Of a stretch of 62,470 nucleotides of DNA, positions 33,401-42,160 are shown one piece after another. Source of the DNA: Opitutia bacterium (GTDB taxonomy: Bacteria > Verrucomicrobiota > Verrucomicrobiia > Opitutales > Opitutaceae). Both the position numbers and the translations under genes were made by a program. The notes beneath the pieces were generated by a model. It saw only the letters and a program-made list of their open reading frames with translations, made no database searches and was not told the DNA's origin. The stretch spans positions 1 to 62,470 of the forward strand of contig NSIG01000029.1 of assembly GCA_002737275.1 (NCBI GenBank), written 5' to 3'. How positions within the stretch are numbered: position 1 is the first letter of the stretch; each line of letters begins with the position of its first letter.

Positions 33401-34057
33401 ATCGCGGGGCGGGTTGTCGATATTCCACCAACCCTGGAAAATCGGCGAGTGCAGCTCGTGGCCGGGCGGCGGCACGAACGCGAGGCCGTGGGTGCGGAGT
33501 TGGCTGGCGTGGAGCTTGCCGGAGCCCCGGGCGAAGTCGGCGAAGAGCGCGGCGAGATTGCCGAGTTGGCGAGTCTCGCCCTCGGTCAGGGCACGGCCGA
33601 GTTTTTCAACCAACACGGGCGACCATTGCACCCGGAAGGTGTGCTTGTTGACGGGCGCGGCGGGCGTGGCCGCGGCGACGACGGGCGCGGCTTTTTTCGC
33701 GGTGAGCAGGGCACCGGGATCGGCGGCGGGCGCCCCGGAATTCGCCTCGGCGAGCCACGTGAGACCGGCGGCATAGATGTGGCGGCAGTTGTGGCGCTGG
33801 TCGCAGGCGCATTTTGCCGTCCACTGGCCCCGCGTGAGAAAGAATGTGAGCGGGAATTTTTCCTCTTCGTCGGTGACGACCGTCTCGATGTAGTGGTCGG
33901 CGTTGGCGACGATTTTCTTGACCTGGCTGGTGGCCGAGAGGGCTTCGCCGAGCTTGCGGGCGCGGGATTCAAACGTGTCGAGCCACGTGCGCAGCGCGGC
34001 GAGCGCGTCTGGAGTCTGGACGCTGCGGATGACGGGAGGACGGGCTTTGGCGCACAT
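30401..34057 (-). CDS. SWIM-domain SNF2/Rad54-type ATP-dependent helicase
   Basis: Large superfamily 2 DNA translocase of 1218 residues. An N-terminal SWIM zinc finger is formed by C83-A-C85, C91 and H93 ([11 protein letters not shown]). A long middle region of unknown fold follows, then the SNF2 motor: Walker A in [20 protein letters not shown] near 785, Walker B DEAQ in [12 protein letters not shown] near 887, [18 protein letters not shown], and the helicase C domain with [43 protein letters not shown] near 1150. This architecture is typical for bacterial SNF2 helicases of unknown cellular role. The glycyl-tRNA synthetase gene lies upstream on the same strand. Confidence 0.93.
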   Translation of the reverse strand: [1218 protein letters not shown]

Positions 34058-34140
34058 AGCGAAGAGGGAAGGGGCCGGCGGTGAGCCGGCAGGCGGAGAA
34101 AACGGACAATGCGCCGGCGGGCAGCCGGCGCGGAATCGGC
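34058..34140. terminator. GC-rich hairpins between glycyl-tRNA synthetase and helicase genes
   Basis: Two short palindromes, gccggcggtgagccggc (34074-34090) and gccggcgggcagccggc (about 34113-34129), resemble each other. They lack a T tract, so they may be small repeats rather than intrinsic terminators. Confidence 0.3.
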
Positions 34141-35700
34141 TCAGTAAACGTGTTCCTCGAGCAAGGCGAAGAGTTCAGCCTCGGTGACGCGGCGTTGTTG
34201 CATCGAGTCGCGTTCGCGGAGGGTGAAGGTGTCGCCGGGCTTTTCGATCGTGTCGAAATCGATGGTCACGCACCACGGCGTGCCGATCTCATCCTGCCGA
34301 CGGTAGCGGCGGCCGATGGCGGCGGTCTCGTCGTAGAAAACGGCGTAGCGTTTCTGGAGTTTCTTGTAGAGCGCCTGCGCGCGGGCGACGAGGACCTCTT
34401 TGTTTTTGAGGAGCGGCAGCACGGCGACCTTCACCGGCGCGAGGCGCGGGGAGAGGCGGAGCACGGTGCGCGTCTCGGTGTTGCCCTTCTCGTCGGTGAC
34501 GGCCTCTTCGGCGTAACCGGCGCAGAGCACCGCCAAGAAAATGCGGTCGACGCCCACGGCGGGCTCGATGACGTGCGGGACGAATTTCTTTTTCGTGGCC
34601 TCGTCGAAGATTTCCTGCGGCTTGCCGGAAGCGTTGGCGTGCTGCGTGAGATCGTAGCTACCCCGGGCGGCGATGCCCCAGAGCTCCTGCACGCCGAACG
34701 GATACTCGAACATGATGTCGGTCGTGCCGCGCGAGTAGAACGCGAGCTTCTCTTTCTTGTGCTCATAGAGCGAGAGCTTCGCTGCGGGCAGGCCGACGGA
34801 GAGCAGCCACTGCCGGCACCACTCGATCCACTCTTGGTGACATTTCGACCAGTCGGCGTCCTCGTGGATAAAATATTCCATCTCCATCTGTTCGAATTCG
34901 CGGGAGCGGAAGATGAAGTTGCGCGGCGTGATCTCGTTGCGAAACGATTTGCCGATCTGGGCGATGCCGAAGGGCAACTTCACGCGGCCGGTGTCCACGA
35001 CGTTCTTGAAATCGACGAACATGCCCTGCGCGGTCTCGGGGCGCAGGTAGGCGACGGACGAGCCGTCGGTCATGGCGCCGACGTTCGTCTGGAACATCAT
35101 GTTGAACGCGCGCGGGGCGGTGAGGCTGCCGGGCTCGCCGGTGGCGGGCGAAGGAATGAGCGCGATCTCGTCTTCGCGGGCCTCGGTGAGATCTTTGGCG
35201 ACGACGGGCGAGAGCGTGCCTTGGAGGGCTTTCTTGCGTTTGAACGTCTCGGCGGCCGATTGAAGCTCGCCGGCGGTGTTTTCGCTTTCGAGGGCGGAGA
35301 CGTAGCCGACGGTTTGGGCAACGCCGTCGGCGCCGGTGACGATGATCGGGGAGAAGAACAACTGATCCGCGCGGTAGCGTTGTTTGCTTACCTTGCAGTC
35401 CACCAGCGGATCGGAAAATCCGGCGACGTGGCCGGAGGCCTCCCAGACCTTGGGGTGCATGATGATCGAAGTTTCGATGCCGACGACATCGTCGCGGCGG
35501 CGCACCATGTCGGCCCACCAGCAGTCGCGGATGTTTTTCTTCAACTCGGCGCCGAGCGGGCCGTAGTCGAAGAAGCCGTTGAAGCCGCCGTAAATCTCGG
35601 AGGACTGGAAGATAAACCCGCGGCGCTTGGCGAGCGCGACGAGGTTTTCCATCGAAACGGGAGCCGGAGCCGGCGTGGTGGAAGAGGGAGCGTCTGGCAT
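34141..35700 (-). CDS. glyQS: Glycyl-tRNA synthetase, single-chain class II type
   Basis: Charges tRNA-Gly with glycine. ATG 35700 ([20 protein letters not shown]) is chosen; an in-frame ATG at 35826 would run into the HtrA promoter. About 519 residues, homodimeric alpha2 form as in Gram-positives and eukaryotes rather than the alpha2beta2 GlyQ/GlyS form. Seen: [20 protein letters not shown] and [19 protein letters not shown] near the N-terminus, [15 protein letters not shown], motif 2 [20 protein letters not shown], motif 3 region [14 protein letters not shown], and the anticodon-binding domain ([38 protein letters not shown]). Divergent from the HtrA gene. Confidence 0.95.
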   Translation of the reverse strand: MPDAPSSTTPAPAPVSMENLVALAKRRGFIFQSSEIYGGFNGFFDYGPLGAELKKNIRDCWWADMVRRRDDVVGIETSIIMHPKVWEASGHVAGFSDPLVDCKVSKQRYRADQLFFSPIIVTGADGVAQTVGYVSALESENTAGELQSAAETFKRKKALQGTLSPVVAKDLTEAREDEIALIPSPATGEPGSLTAPRAFNMMFQTNVGAMTDGSSVAYLRPETAQGMFVDFKNVVDTGRVKLPFGIAQIGKSFRNEITPRNFIFRSREFEQMEMEYFIHEDADWSKCHQEWIEWCRQWLLSVGLPAAKLSLYEHKKEKLAFYSRGTTDIMFEYPFGVQELWGIAARGSYDLTQHANASGKPQEIFDEATKKKFVPHVIEPAVGVDRIFLAVLCAGYAEEAVTDEKGNTETRTVLRLSPRLAPVKVAVLPLLKNKEVLVARAQALYKKLQKRYAVFYDETAAIGRRYRRQDEIGTPWCVTIDFDTIEKPGDTFTLRERDSMQQRRVTEAELFALLEEHVY

Positions 35701-35863
35701 AGCCGGCGAGCAATGCCCTAATGCACGCACGGGGTCAAGGTTCAGGGACGGAAATTGCGGGGGTCGCGGAAGTTTTCCGTTTTTGGGGCGGAAGCTCGGG
35801 CTAATGGAACCTCGCGCGCTGGACAAAGTCGGAGGGGCGGTTCCCTTTCCCTTCTATCCAGTC

Positions 35864-37354
35864 ATGAAACTCCGCACGCTTCGCTCCGCCTCTCTCACCC
35901 TGCTCGCTTCGGTCGCCTTCCTCGCCGCCACGCCTTTCGCGCTCCGAGCTCAGGAAAAAGCTAATTCCAAGACCCCCGAGCGCCCGCCGCTCGTCCTCAA
36001 GTCCGACGCCAAAGCCGTCAATCGCGAGGCCGCCGACCGCGTCAGCTACTCGGCCGTGGTCAAGAAAACGGCCCCGAGCGTGGTCAATGTGTTCTCCTCG
36101 AAAAAAGTCCGCGCGCAACGCGAGATGTCGCCGTTTTTCAACGATCCGCAGTTCCGCCGTTACTTCGGCGTGCCCGAACAGGATGACCGCGGCGGCCGTG
36201 GCCCCACCCAGGAAGGCCAAGGCTCGGGCGTCATCATTTCGACGGACGGCTACATTCTCACCAACAACCACGTGGTCGAGGACGCCGACGAGGTGAAAGT
36301 CGCGTTCGGCGAGCCGCGCCGCGAATTCAAAGCCACGATTGTCGGTCGCGATCCGAAAGCGGACATCGCGGTGATCAAGATCGATGCCACGGGCCTGACC
36401 GCGGCGACGCTCGGTGACAGCGACCAACTTGAAGTCGGCGATGTGGTTCTCGCGATCGGCAACCCCTTTGGCGTCGGCCAATCGGTGAGCAGCGGCATCG
36501 TGAGCGCGCTCAGCCGCGGGGCGATGCGGCTCACGACCTACGAAGATTTCATCCAGACCGATGCCGCGATCAATCCCGGCAACTCCGGCGGCGCGCTGCT
36601 CGACAGCGACGGTCGCCTGATCGGCATCAACACCGCGATCCTCAGCCGCAGCGGCGGGTTCAACGGCGTGGGTTTCGCCATCCCGATCAACCAAGCGCGC
36701 GCCATCGCCGAGCAACTGGTGAAAACCGGCCGCGTGGACCGCGCCTATCTCGGCGTGCAGACGCAGCCGCTTGATGCGGAACTCTCCCAAATGTTCGACG
36801 TCACCCAAGGCGCTTTAGTGGTCGAAGTGCAGGCCGACACGCCGGCCGAAAAAGCGGGCCTGAAAAACGGCGACATTATCACGAAGATCGACGGCACCGC
36901 CATCCGCGACCAGCGACATCTTCAGTTGATGGTCACGCGCCTGACCCCCGGGGTGGAAGCGGCGGTGGAGTATCTGCGCGAGGGCAAACCCAAGACCGTA
37001 AAAGTAAAACTCGCCTCGCTCCCCGGCCAAGGCGGGGCCGTGGCGGGAATCGGCGGCAACGACATCGGCGTGCTCAATGGGGTGGGCGTGGCCGACATCG
37101 GTGCCGAGCAACGGGCCGAGCTGAATCTGCCGCGCCGGACCGAGGGTGCGATCATCACGGGCGTCGAGTCCGACAGCGCTTCGGCGCGGGCCGGCCTGCG
37201 CGAAGGCGACATCATTTTGGAACTCGACCGGAAGACCGTGCGCAACGCCGACGAAGCCGTGAAGCTGAGCGAAGAAATCAAAGGCCCGAAAGTCCTCGTG
37301 CGGTTCTGGCGCGCCGGCGTGATCCGCTTCCTCGTGGTGGACGAGACCAAGTAA
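35864..37354 (+). CDS. htrA: Periplasmic serine protease of the DegP/HtrA family
   Basis: Envelope quality-control protease with two PDZ domains. ATG 35864 (MKLRTLRSASLTLLASVAFL) begins a signal peptide and is preferred to upstream in-frame starts. 496 residues. The catalytic triad is visible: His136 in ILTNNHVVEDADEV, Asp near 167 in DPKADIAVIKI, and Ser240 in NPGNSGGALLDSDG. PDZ1 at about 300-390 (YLGVQTQPLDAELSQMFDV, ADTPAEKAGLKNGDIITKID) and PDZ2 at about 400-495 (GAIITGVESDSASARAGLRE). Single plus-strand gene. Confidence 0.94.
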   Translation: MKLRTLRSASLTLLASVAFLAATPFALRAQEKANSKTPERPPLVLKSDAKAVNREAADRVSYSAVVKKTAPSVVNVFSSKKVRAQREMSPFFNDPQFRRYFGVPEQDDRGGRGPTQEGQGSGVIISTDGYILTNNHVVEDADEVKVAFGEPRREFKATIVGRDPKADIAVIKIDATGLTAATLGDSDQLEVGDVVLAIGNPFGVGQSVSSGIVSALSRGAMRLTTYEDFIQTDAAINPGNSGGALLDSDGRLIGINTAILSRSGGFNGVGFAIPINQARAIAEQLVKTGRVDRAYLGVQTQPLDAELSQMFDVTQGALVVEVQADTPAEKAGLKNGDIITKIDGTAIRDQRHLQLMVTRLTPGVEAAVEYLREGKPKTVKVKLASLPGQGGAVAGIGGNDIGVLNGVGVADIGAEQRAELNLPRRTEGAIITGVESDSASARAGLREGDIILELDRKTVRNADEAVKLSEEIKGPKVLVRFWRAGVIRFLVVDETK

Positions 37355-37658
37355 GCCCCGGCGGGCGCCGCCACGTGTTTTTCCGCACGGCTCGGTTCGA
37401 TGTAGGAGCGAGCCTGCTCGCGATTCAACGTGTTTCACGGCCGCGCGGCCTCAGAATCGCGAGCAAGCTCGCTCTTACTGGCGCGAGATTCGGGCAACGT
37501 GGCTTTCATCGGAGAGAAGTCTTACAAGGCTGGACGCAGGTTAGCTCGGCCGTGACGACTTCCCCGCATGGTTCGGGCGATGATTCCGTCGGAAAAATTG
37601 TGCAGAAATCGCGAGTGCAGTTTCTGAAGTGCGGCCGGGCGTGGCCGCGCGTCCACGC
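37355..37658. other. Intergenic region with REP pair
   Basis: About 300 bases between convergent htrA and asparaginase genes. It carries an inverted REP pair (37401-37478) and a short GC hairpin gcggccgggcgtggccgc (37631-37648) just past the asparaginase stop. No coding frame was recognised. Confidence 0.5.
37401..37478. repeat. Inverted pair of REP elements (BIME-like)
   Basis: Left copy 37401-37426 starts tgtaggagcgagcctgctcg; right copy 37454-37478 starts gaatcgcgagcaagctcgct and is its near-exact reverse complement. The loop of about 27 bases contains ggccgcgcggcc. Each copy is also an imperfect hairpin (gcgagc / gctcgc). This motif resembles REP sequences known from Pseudomonas genomes. 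Confidence 0.8.
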
Positions 37659-38726
37659 TCAGTAGGTGAAGAACATGTCCTGCAACGTGCGCGGGTCGCG
37701 CGTGCGCGTGAGGCCGAGCATGAGGAGGACGCGAGCTTTTTGCGGGTTCAACTCGTCGGCGGCGATGAAGCCGAGGCGGTCGTCGTCGATCTCAATGTTG
37801 CGCTCGACCACGCCGCCGCCGGTGCGGGACGCGCGCACGATCGCGACACCCTTTTTCGCCGCCGCCGCACAGGCGGCGAGGGCGGGCGCGCCGAGGTTGC
37901 CGTCGCCTACGCCCGCGATCACGAGGCCGCGCGCGCCCGCCGTCACGGCGGCGTCGATCAGTGCGCGGTCCATGCCGGCGTGGGCGAAGATGAGGTCGAC
38001 GCGGGGGAGCCTCGGGAACAGCGCGGGCTTCCGGCGTGTAAGCCCAGTCCCGACCACGGGCGGGACGCCCGTGCCACTTGGGGCACTTGCTGAGGAGAAC
38101 TCGCTCGCCGCGGTGTGGCGGCGGACGGGTGGAGCGTAGAAATGGGGGCGGCCGGAATTGACCAAGCCGGCGAGGCCGCGTTGGCCGCTGGCAAATGTGC
38201 CGAGCTGCGTGGTATTGGTTTTCGCGACTTCACGGGCGAAGTGAATTTCGTCGTTGGCGACGACGAGTACGCCGCGGCCGCGGGCGGCGGTGGCGGTCGC
38301 AACGGCGATGGCGTTGAACAGGTTCATCGGGCCATCGGCGCTCATCGCGGTGGCGGGGCGCATCGCGCCGACGAGCACGACCGGCTTATCCGAGCGCACG
38401 ACGAGGTTAAGAAAATAGGCGGTCTCCTCCATCGTATCGGTGCCGTGGGTGATGACGACGCCGGTGAGCGCGGGATCGTCGACGGCGGCCTGCACGCGCG
38501 CGGCGAGTTTGCGCCAGACGGCCTCGGTCATGTCTTGGCTGCCGAGTTTGGCGACTTGCTCGACGTTGATGCGGGCGAGGGTGGCGAGCTGGGGGACGGC
38601 GGCGACGAGCGCCTCGATGGAAAGAGCGGCAGCGCGGTAACCGCGGCCGGTGGTGTGGGCGCCGGCGATGGTGCCACCCGTGGCGAGCAGGCGGACGCAG
38701 GGGAGCGGAGCGGCGGCGGGCGGCAT
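37659..38726 (-). CDS. L-asparaginase (type I/II family)
   Basis: Hydrolyses asparagine to aspartate and ammonia. 355 residues without an evident signal peptide, so probably cytoplasmic. Active-site elements: LLATGGTIAG (first catalytic Thr) near residue 13, VITHGTDTMEETAYFLNLVV (second Thr and Asp) near 92, GAMRPATAMSADGPMNLFNA, and NDEIHFAREVAKTNT with the catalytic Lys. The later sequence GRPHFYAPPVRRHTAASEF is followed by an unusual stretch, SGTGVPPVVGTGLTRRKPAL, encoded by an inserted palindromic repeat, before the family pattern resumes at LPRVDLIFAHAGMDRALI. The insert lies in a loop between the two domains' core elements and may be tolerated. Confidence 0.9.
   Translation of the reverse strand: MPPAAAPLPCVRLLATGGTIAGAHTTGRGYRAAALSIEALVAAVPQLATLARINVEQVAKLGSQDMTEAVWRKLAARVQAAVDDPALTGVVITHGTDTMEETAYFLNLVVRSDKPVVLVGAMRPATAMSADGPMNLFNAIAVATATAARGRGVLVVANDEIHFAREVAKTNTTQLGTFASGQRGLAGLVNSGRPHFYAPPVRRHTAASEFSSASAPSGTGVPPVVGTGLTRRKPALFPRLPRVDLIFAHAGMDRALIDAAVTAGARGLVIAGVGDGNLGAPALAACAAAAKKGVAIVRASRTGGGVVERNIEIDDDRLGFIAADELNPQKARVLLMLGLTRTRDPRTLQDMFFTY
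38055..38073. repeat. Palindromic repeat CACGGGCGGGACGCCCGTG inside the asparaginase gene
   Basis: Perfect 8-base arms around GGA. Related gacgcccgtgcc sequences occur between genes near 16516-16530 and 26538-26552. Here the element with flanks adds about 25 in-frame codons to the asparaginase. Confidence 0.75.
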
Positions 38727-38747
38727 GGGGAGAGGACGGACGGTGAA

Positions 38748-39692
38748 TTACGGCTGCGCGCCGGCCATGATCCACTCGGCGATGAGCTTGATCTCGTCGG
38801 GTTTGAGCGCGGGCTTGCCGTCGGTCGGCATGAATTCTTCGTCGTCGGTCGGCAACGTGATGCGGCGGTAGAGGTCGCTCTTTTCCAACGAGCCGGCGAT
38901 CACGGGCGGGCCGCTGTCGCCGCCCTCCATTAGCAATTCGTAGGTGTCCATGCGGAGGCCACCTTTGATCTTCGAGGGCTTGTGACAGGCGACGCAGTTT
39001 TTCTCCATCAGCGGAGCGATTTTCTCCGCGTAGAGCGATGGCGCGGCGGTCAAGGGCTCAGCGGTGACGCCGGCCTTCGGCTCGGCGGCGGGCTTGGCGG
39101 GCGGCACCGCGCGCTTGAGGCCGAGAAACTGTTTCAGGCCAGCGGGCATGTGCTTCGTGAGGTAGTCGTCGCCGTGCGTGATGACGCTGCCTTGATGACT
39201 CGTCCACGACATGAGCGCGATCGTCGCGAACAGCAGCGGCATGTAGCCGAGGCGAATAAACAGATAGCCCTCACCCGCCATGTAGCCGCGGCGGAACCAC
39301 GTGAGCACGATGCAGGCGGCGCTCAACCAGACTCCGCCCCACAGATGGTCCATGATGGTCTCGCCCTTGTAGCCGCCGCTCCAAGCGAGCAACCAGCCGA
39401 CGGCCGTGGCGAAGACCGCGCCGGTGGTGGCGAGGGCGAGCACGAAACCGGCGGTTTTTTGCAGGTGACGCGAGACGTGGAGCAGGCCGCCGATTTCGAG
39501 CACCGGCACGAGCAGCAACAACCCGATGGGCAGATGCACGAGCACCGGATGAAACCGGCCGACGAACTGGGCGATCGAGGCGCGTTCGCGTCCGTCGGGC
39601 GGCGCGATAAAAGGCAAGGCGAGCAAAAGCGCGATCAACCCGAGCTGAGCGAGGATCGGATTCAGGCTGCGGGGGCGGGGAGTGTCGGCCAT
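38748..39692 (-). CDS. Membrane-bound cytochrome c protein with DUF2231-type domain
   Basis: 314 residues from ATG 39692 (MADTPRPRSLNPILAQLGLI); upstream in-frame codons run into the neighbouring divergent gene. Five or so membrane segments occupy residues 15-195, including FHPVLVHLPIGLLLLVPVLE, the DUF2231 signature. The C-terminal part carries one heme c site, CVACH, in MEKNCVACHKPSKIKGGLRM then DTYELLMEGGDSGPPVIAG, which is the planctomycete-type cytochrome c pattern, ending with PDEIKLIAEWIMAGAQP. Likely electron transfer at the periplasmic face; partner unknown. The start is 22 bases from the asparaginase start of the same strand. Confidence 0.82.
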   Translation of the reverse strand: MADTPRPRSLNPILAQLGLIALLLALPFIAPPDGRERASIAQFVGRFHPVLVHLPIGLLLLVPVLEIGGLLHVSRHLQKTAGFVLALATTGAVFATAVGWLLAWSGGYKGETIMDHLWGGVWLSAACIVLTWFRRGYMAGEGYLFIRLGYMPLLFATIALMSWTSHQGSVITHGDDYLTKHMPAGLKQFLGLKRAVPPAKPAAEPKAGVTAEPLTAAPSLYAEKIAPLMEKNCVACHKPSKIKGGLRMDTYELLMEGGDSGPPVIAGSLEKSDLYRRITLPTDDEEFMPTDGKPALKPDEIKLIAEWIMAGAQP

Positions 39693-39760
39693 GGCGAGGA
39701 AAGACGCGGAGAGAGAAAGGGGATTGATACGAACCGAATTTCTTCGCGCAATCGACTTCC

Positions 39761-42019
39761 GTGATTTTTTGCAATGCTCCCCAACTTGGCCGCTGGCTTG
39801 CGGCCGGCCTGAGCGCAGCCGCGTTGGCGCTGCATGCCCAGCCGCTCGCACCCCCGCTTCCGATCCGGCCCCTGCCCGTGCCCGGCGCCTCGCTCGAGGC
39901 ACCACCGACGGAGGCGGACGAATTGATCCAGCTGGGGAGGTTCAAGGTATCGGGCGCTATTCTCGATGAAACCATCGATCCGACCGGCATGGACGCGCCC
40001 GAGGCGGAACGCGCTGAATCGCCGTTTTCCAACGACCTCATTATGGTCGAGACCGCCGATGACGACCCGCTGCACGACATCGGAACGGAACTCTCAGCCA
40101 TCGCCGCCGCGTCGCCTGCGGACACCGCCGCCGGCGTGAATCGCGTTAATCTTAAGGGCTTCCCCACGCCGCGGCAGCGCAACGGTTTCACCCAGGTTGG
40201 GATGCCTGAGATTCTTAACCCCGGGGGCTCGGAGTCGATTCAAGGCCCGCTCACGCCGGTCGTCGGTCGGGCGGCGCCGGGCGGCATCCAAAACTTCATC
40301 TCGGCGCGACCGAAGGGGCGCAAAAGCTCGCGGCTGAGTTTGGTCGCGACCAGTAAGGATTATCTGGGGGCGGATTTTGAGCTGAGCGGTCAGCTCGTGC
40401 CCAAAAAAGCGTGGTACCGGTTCTCCTTCGCCGCCGACCAGCGGTTCGGGCCGCAACCCTTCACCTACAATCGCCACCGAGCGGCCAACGGTGCGGTCGT
40501 CTGGAAATTGAACCGCGCGTGGAGCTCGATGGTGCAGTTCGACTACGACGAGCGCGCCGCCAACGCCCCACCCAACCTCGCCGATTACCGGGCCACGGCT
40601 TCTTCCAAAATTCTCGGCCCCCACCGTCCCTTGGCGGATTTCAACATCTACGGGCCCAACGCGGGCTACCGCAAACGCACCGCCAGCGCGGTGCTTCAAC
40701 TCGAGGGCCAGATCGGCCGGCGAGTGAGCGTGCGGGCGAGTCTGCAAGGCTTTACCCGGAGCTTCGACGAAGATCGCTGGACCACCGGTCCCTACCTGCT
40801 CGACACGAAGAAATTCGGCGGAATCCGCGAGCCCCAGCACGTTGAACAGCCGTTCTCTGCGGTCACCGGCCAGATCGACGTGACCACGCGGTTTTTCGTG
40901 TTAAACGCCGACCACAAGATCACCGTTTCACTGGACACCACGAGCACCGACTACGAGCGCGTGCAGAGCGCGCTCACGATCGCGGATCGCAACGTGCTGC
41001 CGGCCGATGTGCGCTTCTTCGATCCCGCCGCGCCGAATTATTTCCGGCCGGCCTACGAGCCGAGACGTTTTTCGCGGTTTATCACCCATCGGGCCGAGGA
41101 GAATCGCTACACGGGGATTTTCGTGAGCGAACGGGCGGCCTTCATTAAGGGACGCCTCGTGGTGACGGCGGGGGTGCGGCGGGATTTCGTGACGATCGAT
41201 GTGGCCGACCGGAGGCCGGGCGCGGTGCAACCGAAAGTAAGCGATGAAACGGGAGAGCTTTCGGGACATTTCGGGGCCAACTACGTGGCGGTGCCGGGCA
41301 AGATATTGGTCTTCGCCAACACGAGCACGGCGTTTGAGCCCTCGTCGCGCGTCGATGCGCGCACCGGCCGAGTGCAGGGCAACGAGACGACCCTCGGCTA
41401 CGAGGTGGGCGGCAAAGGGCTGTTTTTCGAGCGTCGGCTGGCTCTGATCGCGATGGGCTTCGCGTATTTTAACCAAAATATTTCGCGGCGAAATCCCCTT
41501 TACGACGATCCTATCTTCGACGCCAACCAGACCCAGCCGCAGTTGGTCGCGGCCGGTGAAGAGCGATTTACTGGCGGCTCGTTGGAAGGGAGATACAAAG
41601 TCTCGGAAGCGCTTTCGCTCGGGGCGAGGGCGACCTACAACCGCGCGATCACGACGGCATCGCCCGATCTGCCGGAAGAGATCGGCCGGGAGCTCTCGCG
41701 CTTCCCTTGGCTCACGGGCGGACTCACCGCGCGTTACACCTTTGGTCGGAATGGCCGCTGGTCCGGGTTGGGCCTTGCCGCCGGGTTGACCTACGTGAGC
41801 GACACCGTGTCGAGCTACGAAAACAAGACTCACGTTTATCTCGCCTACCCGAGCTATACGTTGGCGAGCCTGAGCGCGAGTTACCGCTGGAAGGCGGGGA
41901 ATTTCAATCACAGTCTGACCGCGACCGTCCGTAACGCTTTGGACCATGACCTACTCGCCAGCGTCGCCCGCGTGGGCGGAGAACGCGACTATGGTCTGAA
42001 TTACGGGCTGAGTTGGTGA
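39761..42019 (+). CDS. TonB-dependent receptor-like protein with degenerate plug
   Basis: 752 residues. N-terminal signal peptide (about 1-26, LGRWLAAGLSAAALALHAQ), a Pro-rich segment and a TonB-box-like ELIQLGRFKVSGAIL. A plug domain is recognisable only in part (NRVNLKGFPTPRQRNGFTQV, PEILNPGGSESIQGPLTPVV, GRAAPGGIQNFISARPKGRK); then a barrel with alternating aromatic strands (FFVLNADHKITVSLDTTSTD, IFVSERAAFIKGRLVVTAGV, ALIAMGFAYFNQNISRRNPL). It most resembles siderophore-type receptors. It ends YGLNYGLSW rather than with Phe. Divergent from the cytochrome gene 68 bases away, so the two may share a control region. No STN domain or adjacent FecR. Confidence 0.78.
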   Translation: MIFCNAPQLGRWLAAGLSAAALALHAQPLAPPLPIRPLPVPGASLEAPPTEADELIQLGRFKVSGAILDETIDPTGMDAPEAERAESPFSNDLIMVETADDDPLHDIGTELSAIAAASPADTAAGVNRVNLKGFPTPRQRNGFTQVGMPEILNPGGSESIQGPLTPVVGRAAPGGIQNFISARPKGRKSSRLSLVATSKDYLGADFELSGQLVPKKAWYRFSFAADQRFGPQPFTYNRHRAANGAVVWKLNRAWSSMVQFDYDERAANAPPNLADYRATASSKILGPHRPLADFNIYGPNAGYRKRTASAVLQLEGQIGRRVSVRASLQGFTRSFDEDRWTTGPYLLDTKKFGGIREPQHVEQPFSAVTGQIDVTTRFFVLNADHKITVSLDTTSTDYERVQSALTIADRNVLPADVRFFDPAAPNYFRPAYEPRRFSRFITHRAEENRYTGIFVSERAAFIKGRLVVTAGVRRDFVTIDVADRRPGAVQPKVSDETGELSGHFGANYVAVPGKILVFANTSTAFEPSSRVDARTGRVQGNETTLGYEVGGKGLFFERRLALIAMGFAYFNQNISRRNPLYDDPIFDANQTQPQLVAAGEERFTGGSLEGRYKVSEALSLGARATYNRAITTASPDLPEEIGRELSRFPWLTGGLTARYTFGRNGRWSGLGLAAGLTYVSDTVSSYENKTHVYLAYPSYTLASLSASYRWKAGNFNHSLTATVRNALDHDLLASVARVGGERDYGLNYGLSW

Positions 42020-42160
42020 GGTCCGCCGACGGGCGGCAGCGCCCTGAAGTTTGGAGGCCGGAGATCTGCACTCGGCGGGCATGGTTTTGACTACGCTCGG
42101 TCGCCCGACCGCGGTAAGCTCGCGTGGGCGTTTGCGAAATTGGAACTCCGACTTGGGTGT

